Assembly (NCBI GenBank): GCA_003151875.1
Contig: PLYW01000156.1
Coordinates: forward strand, 9,488-14,974
Direction of reading: 5' to 3'
DNA: 5,487 bases
Source of the DNA: Acidobacteriaceae bacterium
GTDB lineage: Bacteria; Acidobacteriota; Terriglobia; Terriglobales; Acidobacteriaceae
Below the pieces are notes generated by a model that was not told the DNA's origin, searched no databases, and was given only the letters and a program-made list of their open reading frames with translations. Each line of letters begins with the position of its first letter. Positions within the stretch are counted from its first letter, which is position 1. The position numbers and the translations under genes are program-made. Below are positions 1 to 5,487 of this stretch, piece by piece.

Positions 1-1322
1 CGCGCCGCTTGGGCGACATTGTGGGAATTGACGGCACCTGGTCGCCCGACGGCAAGATGCTGGCTTACTGCAAAGGGAACGAATTGTTCCTGGCGAACGC
101 GGACGGCACCGAATCCCGCAAGTTGGTCACGATGAAGGACTCTGACCTTATCTATCATGCCTCCTGGTCGCCCGACGGGAGGCATTTGCGATTCGATGTG
201 CAGAACCCTGCGGACGGCTCGCGCTTTCTTTGGGAGACTACGGTGGACGGTACAGACTTGCATCGCTTGCTTCCCGGTTGGAACAAACCGCCTGATTCGG
301 ACTGCTGCGGCAGATGGACGGCCGACGGGAAGTACTTCGTCTTCGTGTCGCGCGGACAAATTTGGGCCCTGCCGCGAAAGGGTGGTTTGCTTCACCCCGG
401 ACCCCAGCCCATTCCACTGACTTCCAGTCCTCTGTGGTTGACCTCCCCACTTCCCAGCCGAGACGGCAAGAAGCTCTTCGTAGTCGGCCGGACATTCTCG
501 GGCGAGTTGACGCGCTTCGACGTGAAGTCGGGCCAGTTCGCGCCCGTTCTCGGGGGCATTTCAGCCGAATACGTTGCCTTCTCGCGGGATGGCCATTGGG
601 TGGCTTACGTTTCCTATCCCGGAGGCACCCTGTGGCGCAGCAAAGCGGACGGGAGCGAGCGACTGCAACTGACCTATCCGCCCAACTATGCCATGCTGCC
701 TCGCTGGTCGCCGGACGGCAAGAAGATCGTGTACTTTGAAAACATCGCCGACAAGCCTTCCAGAATCTACGAGGTTTCACCCGAGGGGGGAATTCCCCGA
801 CAGCTGATGCCGGACGATCCACAACCGCAATGGGACCCGAACTGGTCGCCGGACGGGAGCAAGATCGTCTTCGGTGGCGCACCGAACAATGCTGCATCGG
901 CTGTCCGCATTCTCGACTTGGCGAGCGGCAAAGTCTCCACCCTGCCCGGATCGCAGGGCCTCTTCCAGCCCCGCTGGTCCCCTGACGGAAGATACATTCC
1001 CGCGGTGTCGTCTGACTCGAAGACCCTTTGGTTGTTCGATTTCCAGACCCAGAAATGGACTGAGATCGCCGAGGGCACGTTGGGTTGGCTGAATTGGTCG
1101 AAGGACGGCCAGTACCTGCAGATTCTCGATAGCAGCGGAACGGGTGCCGTTCTCAGGATTCGGCTCAGCGACCGAACGATAGAACGCGTGGTAGACCTGA
1201 AAAACTTCTCCTACACGGGCCACTTATGGACTGGGCTGGCTATCGCGCCCGACGATTCGCCGTTGCTGCTCCGCGACGTTGGAGACCAGGGCGTCTACGC
1301 CCTCGACTGGGAAGCGCCGTAA
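1..1322 (+). CDS. TolB/PD40-type beta-propeller protein, C-terminal part (5' partial)
   Basis: The reading frame is open at the left edge (codons from base 3 read Arg-Arg-Leu-Gly-Asp), so the TTG at 9 is probably not the true start. The visible 440 or so residues are almost entirely PD40/TolB-like blades. WSPDG or a variant (WTADG, SRDG, WSKDG, APDD) recurs about every 40-50 residues, near residues 11, 53, 103, 151, 192, 233, 279, 323, 363 and 413 counted from the TTG, each followed by a hydrophobic strand such as KKIVYF or SKIVFG. There is no catalytic domain in view. The ending ALDWEAP and phrases such as RSKADGSERLQLTYPP are, from memory, typical of acidobacterial proteins in which an N-terminal winged-helix (CadC/OmpR-type) DNA-binding domain precedes the propeller. 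That N-terminal part would lie upstream and cannot be seen, so a regulatory or sensing role is inference. It precedes the peptide operon on the same strand but is separated from it by 114 bases with a promoter-like sequence. Confidence 0.88.
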   Translation, partial: RRLGDIVGIDGTWSPDGKMLAYCKGNELFLANADGTESRKLVTMKDSDLIYHASWSPDGRHLRFDVQNPADGSRFLWETTVDGTDLHRLLPGWNKPPDSDCCGRWTADGKYFVFVSRGQIWALPRKGGLLHPGPQPIPLTSSPLWLTSPLPSRDGKKLFVVGRTFSGELTRFDVKSGQFAPVLGGISAEYVAFSRDGHWVAYVSYPGGTLWRSKADGSERLQLTYPPNYAMLPRWSPDGKKIVYFENIADKPSRIYEVSPEGGIPRQLMPDDPQPQWDPNWSPDGSKIVFGGAPNNAASAVRILDLASGKVSTLPGSQGLFQPRWSPDGRYIPAVSSDSKTLWLFDFQTQKWTEIAEGTLGWLNWSKDGQYLQILDSSGTGAVLRIRLSDRTIERVVDLKNFSYTGHLWTGLAIAPDDSPLLLRDVGDQGVYALDWEAP

Positions 1323-1355
1323 AGACATTAGGCCTCCAACGGCCCCGCAAAATCC

Positions 1356-1388
1356 TTTGCATGCGAAGACAATCGGCGCTATAGTGCC
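1356..1388 (+). promoter_or_regulatory. Candidate sigma70-like promoter for the peptide operon, -10 within a near-palindrome
   Basis: TTTGCA (1356-1361, 4/6 to the -35 consensus) is followed after 18 bases by TATAGT (1380-1385, 5/6 to the -10 consensus). Transcription would start near 1392, leaving a leader of about 45 bases before the peptide gene. The -10 lies inside a 14-base imperfect palindrome, GGCGCTATAGTGCC (1375-1388, one mismatched pair), which could be an operator. The call rests on eye-matched consensus only. Acidobacterial promoters are poorly characterised, so confidence is limited. Confidence 0.35.
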
Positions 1389-1424
1389 ATCGTACGCCAG
1401 ACTGAGTCCCGTCTAGCGGCAAGC

Positions 1425-1428
1425 GAGG
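1425..1428 (+). promoter_or_regulatory. Ribosome binding site of the peptide gene
   Basis: GAGG lies 8 bases before the ATG at 1437 and is the purine-rich element that fixes this start. No other in-frame start with a comparable site is seen nearby. Confidence 0.6.
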
Positions 1429-1436
1429 TAGAACGT

Positions 1437-1817
1437 ATGGCCTTTGACGTGAAAGAATTAATGATTGACATTACTAAGGCTCGGGAGGAGTACGTAGGCT
1501 GCCACCCCAGCCTAATTACCCCCATCGGTTGCGGACACAACTGTCTCCCTACGATGTTCGTCTGCCATCCCAGTGTGTACACGACAACCTTGTTGGTATG
1601 CAGGCTCGGCACCTACACATGTTTTGCCGGATCGATTCTGACCTGCGGTGGAACGATTTATTGCGCTGGTACAGAAGAGCCGACGGTCCTTTTCCAGGGC
1701 ATTGACCATGAAACCCTGAAAGCGGTCAAGGCCCAACTGCACGAAGCTCTGAAAGAAGTGGACAAGCACGAAAAGCGTTTAGCCGAGACTGCTAAGAAAC
1801 CGGGAAAAAGAGACTAG
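1437..1817 (+). CDS. Cys/Thr-rich putative RiPP (lanthipeptide-like) precursor with C-terminal helical tail
   Basis: This 126-residue protein has three zones. Residues 1-20 are a short amphipathic leader-like segment (starts MAFDVKELMIDITK). Residues 21-80 carry all eight Cys (22, 32, 36, 43, 55, 62, 70, 76) and about thirteen Ser/Thr, with few charges. Residues 88-126 form a highly charged, probably helical tail rich in Lys, Glu and His. The middle contains CHPS twice (22-25, 43-46) and a run of Gly-Ser/Thr-x-x-Cys units (GTYTC, GSILTC, GGTIYC), where Ser/Thr precedes Cys as in most lanthionine rings. There is no clear signal peptide and no Gly-Gly cleavage site next to the core. The gene heads an apparent operon with a kinase-LanC fusion enzyme, so I infer it is the substrate peptide. 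The internal core is unusual, since most precursors have the core at the C-terminus. The gene also looks more AT-rich than its neighbours. A small metal-binding or disulfide-rich protein is the main alternative. I do not recognise a named family. Confidence 0.72.
   Translation: MAFDVKELMIDITKAREEYVGCHPSLITPIGCGHNCLPTMFVCHPSVYTTTLLVCRLGTYTCFAGSILTCGGTIYCAGTEEPTVLFQGIDHETLKAVKAQLHEALKEVDKHEKRLAETAKKPGKRD
1499..1573 (+). repeat. In-frame 12-base direct repeat encoding CHPS in the precursor core
   Basis: CTGCCACCCCAG (1499-1510) and CTGCCATCCCAG (1562-1573) differ by one base and are exactly 63 bases (21 codons) apart. Both encode Cys-His-Pro-Ser. Similarity outside the repeat is weak (Thr at +6 in both), so this could be a relic of internal duplication or selection on the motif. 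Confidence 0.5.
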
Positions 1818-1837
1818 AGGCTTGCAAAAGCAGCCTC
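1817..1837 (+). other. Short hairpin directly after the peptide stop codon
   Basis: GAGGCT (1817-1822) pairs perfectly with AGCCTC (1832-1837). Inside it a GC/GC pair closes an AAAA loop with one bulged T. The following bases are not T-rich, so it is not a classic terminator. It could protect the 3' end of a processed peptide mRNA. Confidence 0.3.
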
Positions 1838-1859
1838 CGCACGGTGATGACGTTGCGGC

Positions 1860-1961
1860 ATGGCTGACGGCGTGAACCATTGCACTTCGCTGAGCGGAAG
1901 CGACTGTTCACTCTCCGCTCAGTGTTTTGTTGTTCAGCCTATTCAAGACAATCTTCCATGA
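1860..1961 (+). CDS. Candidate 33-codon small ORF, overlapping the next gene by ATGA
   Basis: The ATG at 1860 opens 33 codons ending in TGA at 1959-1961, which overlaps the ATG at 1958 of the next gene by four bases (ATGA). An in-frame TGA at 1848-1850 limits how far it could extend upstream. The peptide has three Cys and six Ser/Thr close together (HCTSLSGSDCSLSAQCF), and no domain. The ribosome binding site is weak (GGTGA, about 12 bases upstream). Possible roles are a leader peptide that couples translation to the next gene, which has no visible ribosome binding site, or a second small substrate peptide. It runs through the attenuator-like hairpin at 1888-1924, so its translation could affect that structure. 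It is short enough to be chance. Confidence 0.3.
   Translation: MADGVNHCTSLSGSDCSLSAQCFVVQPIQDNLP
1888..1932 (+). terminator. Attenuator-like hairpin with T-rich tail between the peptide and enzyme genes
   Basis: CTGAGCGGA (1890-1898) and TCCGCTCAG (1914-1922) are perfect 9-base inverted repeats, extendable by a G-U and a C-G pair to 1888-1924, with a 15-base loop. TTTTGTTGTT-like sequence follows from 1925. This resembles a leaky intrinsic terminator, which would let the peptide be made in excess over its enzymes, as is common in RiPP operons. The T tract is interrupted by G, so termination would be partial. Confidence 0.45.
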
Positions 1962-3175
1962 AGAAGGGTTCGTGCGATAACGTCCTGGAATCGGTTTTCG
2001 CCGCGAATCCCAAGTATGAATTAGTATTGTTCGACCGCCTTCCCGCCGAGCAGCGCGAGGTGCTGAAAGATCTCCTGAAAGATCCCAATTTCTACGGTGT
2101 TCTTCGCCCGCTTGAGAAGTCTGGCCTGGGGGTGAAATCGGTTTCGCGAGACACCGCCCTGCTTTATTTGACACTCCAGCAACCGGGTCGGCTCCCCGCG
2201 TACGTGCGAGCGACCCTGGGAGACCGGTGCAATCAAGAGATCACGCGGCTTATTCTGGACGGCGTGCTGGCCCTCGAACGGGAGGGCAAGTTTCTCTCCG
2301 GGTCCGAGGCCGCCGCGCTGATTTGCGCCGCCAAGGAGGAATCGACCGCCACCTCCACGGTCGAAGGATTCCTGGAGCGCCTTTCCTTGGACGCTCTTCG
2401 CTACGGCCAGAGTTTGGGCCTGACTGATCCCATGGTGCTTTCGTCCCGCCTCTACGGGTACAATCGCACCCCGCTCTCCCCTTTTTGGAGCCGAATTCTT
2501 CCCGACGCTGGCACCGTCGCCGATTATCTGGGCATCCGGGAGGGCAGCCCCCGGGCATTGCTTGACCGCGAGTGGTCGAGGGTACGCAATCCCGCCTCTA
2601 ACGAAGGCTGGCTTGCCTGGCAGTCACGCCGTCTTGGCACAAGGGCTGCTTTCGGCGACCGTGCAACGATCCAATGCAAACTGTATATAAGTCCGAAAAC
2701 CGATAACTTGCCCCAGGTCTTTCCCTTGATTCTTGCTGCACTGAGCCGGACTCGGGTGCAACACTTCAAGGTCGGGAAGGATGCCCCGGGGTTGCTGCGC
2801 CCGGACAAGATGGTGGCCTACTTCGGCAGCTACAACGACTTGATGGATGCTGCAGAACAACTGAAAAAGGAGCTGGGGGGCTGCCCGGTACAGGGCGTCC
2901 CGTTTACGGCGGAACTGGCCGGTGATGGCTTGCTTTCGTGGGGTGTCGATCCGCCTGCCGAGGAGCAGGCGCTGCCCTGGATAGGGCGAGAGAGCTGGCG
3001 GCTGTGGGTGACTAACCGTCTCGCTGTAGCCTTGATCGCAGCCAGTACAGATCACACCGCAAATCTAGAGCCATGGCAATTCGCCCTGCAACGACTCCAG
3101 TTCGAGGGTGTCAATACACGTTCCTGGACCCCCGCCGGCACTGAATGGAAGCATAGTCTTGGCGAGGAGAATTAG
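1958..3175 (+). CDS. Uncharacterised protein, putative stand-alone phosphothreonine-lyase-like partner of the LanC-kinase
   Basis: I chose the ATG at 1958 (405 residues). An upstream TTG at 1880 and a GTG at 1922 are in frame, but the TTG would put the terminator-like hairpin inside the gene and both add residues of unconvincing composition. Residues 1-150 are mostly helical and unrecognised. From about residue 241 the order of motifs is KLYIS, a DN, an FKVG Lys (271), an RPDKMVAYF segment (281-289), a helix, GVPFTAEL (313-320) and DGLLSWGVDPP (323-333). By eye this follows the lyase domain of LanKC/LanL synthetases (KIHVS-like strand, FKFL-like Lys, GKFITVYP-like strand) and more loosely HopA1-type lyases. 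In the OspF/SpvC fold the central Lys is the general base, here probably Lys271. The position of the acid His appears to be Tyr243. The inferred role is eliminating phosphate from phospho-Ser/Thr in the precursor. It lies 6 bases from the kinase-cyclase gene, whose product lacks a lyase domain, which supports this. Homology needs a profile or structure comparison, and an unrelated accessory role remains possible. Confidence 0.62.
   Translation: MKKGSCDNVLESVFAANPKYELVLFDRLPAEQREVLKDLLKDPNFYGVLRPLEKSGLGVKSVSRDTALLYLTLQQPGRLPAYVRATLGDRCNQEITRLILDGVLALEREGKFLSGSEAAALICAAKEESTATSTVEGFLERLSLDALRYGQSLGLTDPMVLSSRLYGYNRTPLSPFWSRILPDAGTVADYLGIREGSPRALLDREWSRVRNPASNEGWLAWQSRRLGTRAAFGDRATIQCKLYISPKTDNLPQVFPLILAALSRTRVQHFKVGKDAPGLLRPDKMVAYFGSYNDLMDAAEQLKKELGGCPVQGVPFTAELAGDGLLSWGVDPPAEEQALPWIGRESWRLWVTNRLAVALIAASTDHTANLEPWQFALQRLQFEGVNTRSWTPAGTEWKHSLGEEN
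3164..3170 (+). promoter_or_regulatory. Ribosome binding site of the kinase-cyclase gene
   Basis: GAGGAGA at the very end of the preceding gene lies 11 bases before the ATG at 3182. It supports this start and suggests translational coupling between the two enzymes. Confidence 0.6.
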
Positions 3176-3181
3176 CGTTTC

Positions 3182-5487
3182 ATGAGCATCACCGATCCGT
3201 GGGTTCTGCCCAAGGGCATCGTCATCACCCCAGTCGAAGACTTACCGGCCAAACTGCGCCAGCAGGTGGACGCGCGCGACGGCGACTTCGCAATTTCACG
3301 GCCGCAATCTCGCACGCCATCCCGTATCCTCGACCCACAATCCGCGGCCTTGCTTAAAGAGTTCGAAACTCCGAAGACGATTGGTCAAGCCATCGCCCAT
3401 TACAGCCGTGCGGTGAGTAGCGACCCTGAGCAGACGCTGGAAGAGGCGCTTTCCATGCTGACTCAGCTGATTGGCTGGCGGCTGCTGGTCCCGCCGAATT
3501 CAGAAGAAGCCGAGGAGATTCAGGCGTCGCTCCAGTCTGGCGTCACGGCAGTGGACTGTGAAGTACTGCAATGCCTACAGGCTCTTGAAGACAGCGAAAT
3601 CTATCAAGTCCGCCGGCCTAATGGCACCATTGCCGCCCTCAAGATACTGCGACCGGGCTCCAATGCCGAAGGCTGCCGGATGCTCGAGCGTGAGGGCGCA
3701 ATCCTCAGGCACCTGGCTGGCACGGTTAGCCCCGTGCTCCTGGATGCCGGGGTCTGGGAAAGCCGCCCGTACCTTCTCCTTGAGTGGTGTGAGGGCGTTG
3801 ATGCTGGTACCGCCGCTGCTCACCTGCATCAGGGTCGCAGCGTGGAGTGTCAAGAGAAGCTCTTCAGTCTGTGTTGCCAGATCCTCCGTACCTACTCGCG
3901 ACTGCACGACCAGGGAGTAATTCACTCCGATATCCATCCCCGAAACATCATGGTAGACGAGGCCTACCGGGTCAAAATTGTAGATTTCGGTCTTGCCCGA
4001 CAGGAGAACGTAAACCAGAAGTTCGGTGAGCCTCCCCGCGGAGGTGTCGGGTTCTTCTTTGAGCCGGAATACGCGGCGGCGGTCAGCCAGGGCCAACAGC
4101 CTCCCTGTGCCAGCCAGCTCGGAGAACAATATGCCTTGGCCGCGTTGCTCTATTCCTTCCTCGCCGGCGATGAGTATGTGGACTTCTCCCTGACCAAAGA
4201 TGAGATGATGCGTCAAATTCTGGAGGTCTCGCCCGTGCCGTTCGCGCAACGGAGCATGGCCTCATGGCCTGAAGCAGAGAGTGTCCTGGCCAAGGCACTC
4301 AGTAAGGATCCGTCCGCACGCTTCGCCTCGGTTTCAGAGTTTGCCGACGCTCTCAGCGCGGTGGAGGTGCCCGCCGCAGGTTGGTTCCTGGGCACTGTCG
4401 CCGCGGATCCAACAGCCTTGGATCGCGTGCTGGCCCGCGTCCTCGCGCGGGTTGGATTCTCAGGAAATCTCGTGCATTCGGGTTTAAGTACTGCTCCGAA
4501 GGCTTCCCTGACCTACGGCGCCGCCGGCATAGCCTATGCACTGTATCGCATCGCCTGTGGACGTCAGGACGCCGCACTGCTTTCGCTCGCCGATGTGTGG
4601 TGTCGCCGGGCCGTGTCTGACCCAGATAACGGCGACAGTTACTACAACCCAGAAATCGAGATCACTCCGGAAATCGTCGGATCGATTTCGCCCTATCACA
4701 CCTTGAGCGGCATTCATGCGGTGCAGGCGCTGGTCAGTCACGCGATGTGCGACGTCAGCTCACAAGCTGCTGGGATCGAAGGCTTCATGGCGATGTCGCA
4801 GCAGCCGTGCGACAACCTCGACCTGGCTTTGGGCCGCTCCGGCACTCTGCTGATCACTTCGCTGCTGCTCGACACCCTGGCGGACGGCGACTTGCTGAAG
4901 CCCGATCGCCTGGTCGAGTTCGGCAACCGCACGATGGATTCGGTGTGGCGGGAGATCGAAAAACAGCCGCCTGTCCGCGAAGGCACTCTGATCACCTACC
5001 TCGGGATTGCGCACGGCTGGGCCGGCATCCTGTACGCTGCGATTAATTGGCATAGGTCGTCCGGCGCGGAATTGCCGCGCCATTTCGCGGAACGTCTGCA
5101 ACAGCTATCGGATTGCGCCGAACCGTCGGGCCGGGGCGTCCGCTGGCCCTGGTACCTTCCCCAGGGCGGGCGGGGTGGCCCTGCCAGCTACATGTCAGGG
5201 TGGTGTAACGGCAGCGCTGGGTACATCTTCTTATGGACGGCGGCGTACGACGTGCTCCATGACGACGCATATCTGCGGCTTGCGGAAAGGGCCGCCTGGC
5301 ACGTGTGGGAATCCACCGCGCCGATCAGCAACCTGTGTTGCGGTCTGGCTGGACAGGCTTACGGTCTGTTGAACTTCTACAAGCACACCGGAGAAAGCAT
5401 ATGGTTGGACCGCGCCCGTGAGTTGTCTTTTCGGGCTGCTGCCTGGGACACGAATAGTTACGCGGCGATGAAACTTACCCCAGAAAG
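3182..5487 (+). CDS. Lanthionine synthetase-like protein: PqqD-like domain, Hanks-type kinase, LanC cyclase (3' partial)
   Basis: The frame is open from ATG 3182 to the right edge (768 full codons, no stop). Residues 1-105 include a small winged-helix/PqqD-like segment (about 35-105, with PSRILDPQSAALLKEF and LEEALSMLTQL) that may bind the leader or tail of the precursor; no OspF-like lyase domain precedes the kinase. Residues 125-375 are a Hanks-type kinase: AALKIL Lys154, helix-C Glu171, HSDIHPRN with catalytic Asp250 and Asn255, DFG at 268-270, a GEQYALAALLYSFLAG helix, and a closing KDPSARF motif. The glycine-rich loop is degenerate. Residues 430 onward are LanC-like: TYGAAGIAY (444-452), HTLSGIHA, LGRSGTLL, GIAHGWAGIL (His611), SGWCNGSAG (Cys675) and NLCCGLAG (Cys719, Cys720). 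Cys675 and Cys719 match zinc ligands; the third ligand is Cys720 instead of the usual His. The inferred role is to phosphorylate Ser/Thr of the 1437-1817 peptide and close (methyl)lanthionine rings. It is closest in logic to class IV LanL without its lyase. Perhaps 50-100 C-terminal residues are missing. Confidence 0.87.
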   Translation, partial: MSITDPWVLPKGIVITPVEDLPAKLRQQVDARDGDFAISRPQSRTPSRILDPQSAALLKEFETPKTIGQAIAHYSRAVSSDPEQTLEEALSMLTQLIGWRLLVPPNSEEAEEIQASLQSGVTAVDCEVLQCLQALEDSEIYQVRRPNGTIAALKILRPGSNAEGCRMLEREGAILRHLAGTVSPVLLDAGVWESRPYLLLEWCEGVDAGTAAAHLHQGRSVECQEKLFSLCCQILRTYSRLHDQGVIHSDIHPRNIMVDEAYRVKIVDFGLARQENVNQKFGEPPRGGVGFFFEPEYAAAVSQGQQPPCASQLGEQYALAALLYSFLAGDEYVDFSLTKDEMMRQILEVSPVPFAQRSMASWPEAESVLAKALSKDPSARFASVSEFADALSAVEVPAAGWFLGTVAADPTALDRVLARVLARVGFSGNLVHSGLSTAPKASLTYGAAGIAYALYRIACGRQDAALLSLADVWCRRAVSDPDNGDSYYNPEIEITPEIVGSISPYHTLSGIHAVQALVSHAMCDVSSQAAGIEGFMAMSQQPCDNLDLALGRSGTLLITSLLLDTLADGDLLKPDRLVEFGNRTMDSVWREIEKQPPVREGTLITYLGIAHGWAGILYAAINWHRSSGAELPRHFAERLQQLSDCAEPSGRGVRWPWYLPQGGRGGPASYMSGWCNGSAGYIFLWTAAYDVLHDDAYLRLAERAAWHVWESTAPISNLCCGLAGQAYGLLNFYKHTGESIWLDRARELSFRAAAWDTNSYAAMKLTPE

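Noticed and set aside
238..897. Minus-strand open frame of 219 codons
   Set aside because: It is antisense to the propeller blades and Arg/Ser/Pro-rich, as expected for a shadow in GC-rich coding DNA.
1331..1344. GGCC...GGCC inverted repeat after the propeller gene as a terminator
   Set aside because: The stem is only four bases and no T tract follows.
1437..1817. Simple metal-binding or disulfide-rich small protein
   Set aside because: Not excluded, but the Cys spacing is irregular, the middle is Thr-rich, and the gene directly precedes a lanthionine synthetase-like gene, so a substrate peptide is preferred.
1880..1957. TTG start at 1880 adding 26 residues to the putative lyase gene
   Set aside because: The extension runs through a terminator-like hairpin, has unconvincing composition and lacks a ribosome binding site; ATG 1958 is preferred, though not proven.
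2063..2084. Tandem CTGAAAGATC direct repeat
   Set aside because: It is explained by the repeated Leu-Lys-Asp codons of one helix in the protein; no further copies are seen.
3575..4249. Long minus-strand open frame of 224 codons
   Set aside because: It lies wholly opposite the kinase domain, whose catalytic motifs are plain on the + strand; the minus translation shows no recognisable motif.
3182..4321. Plain signalling Ser/Thr kinase
   Set aside because: The same chain continues without a stop into a LanC domain with zinc-ligand motifs, so a peptide-modifying enzyme fits better.
1..5487. CRISPR array, insertion sequence, tRNA or rRNA
   Set aside because: No regular repeat-spacer pattern, transposase motifs, terminal inverted repeats or RNA-gene-like sequence was seen.

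Overview
The window most likely comes from an acidobacterium (Terriglobia-type soil lineage) or a close relative. The clearest clue is the first gene. It is a TolB/PD40-type beta-propeller with closely repeated WSPDG blades and the ending ALDWEAP, a style I associate with the large winged-helix/propeller families of Acidobacteriota. Overall base composition is moderately GC-rich. All supported genes lie on the + strand.

Layout: (1) 1-1322 is the 3' part of the beta-propeller gene, open at the left edge. (2) 1323-1436 is a short intergenic region with a plausible sigma70-like promoter (TTTGCA-18-TATAGT) whose -10 box sits in a near-palindrome. (3) 1437-1817 encodes a 126-residue peptide with eight Cys and many Ser/Thr in its middle and a charged helical tail; I read it as a RiPP (lanthipeptide-like) precursor. 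(4) 1818-1957 holds two inverted repeats, one followed by a T-rich tract like an attenuating terminator, and a 33-codon small ORF whose TGA overlaps the next ATG. (5) 1958-3175 encodes a protein of about 405 residues, not firmly recognised, whose central part lines up by eye with the phosphothreonine-lyase-like domain of class III/IV lanthipeptide synthetases. (6) 3182-5487 (open at the right edge) encodes a large enzyme: an N-terminal PqqD-like domain, a Hanks-type kinase domain, then a LanC-like cyclase domain with intact zinc-ligand motifs, including a ProcM-like Cys-Cys-Gly.

Taken together, 1437-5487 reads as a lanthipeptide-type biosynthetic operon in which kinase and cyclase are fused but the lyase appears to be a separate protein. 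Proposed chemistry: the kinase phosphorylates Ser/Thr of the peptide, the 1958-3175 product eliminates phosphate to give dehydroamino acids, and the LanC domain adds Cys thiols to form thioether rings. This lies between class IV (LanL: lyase-kinase-cyclase in one chain) and class V (separate kinase and HopA1-like lyase, no canonical LanC). The precursor is also unusual because the Cys-rich core is internal. Export, protease and immunity genes, if any, would lie beyond the right edge. Whether the upstream propeller gene belongs to the system cannot be decided here; the promoter between them argues that it does not.
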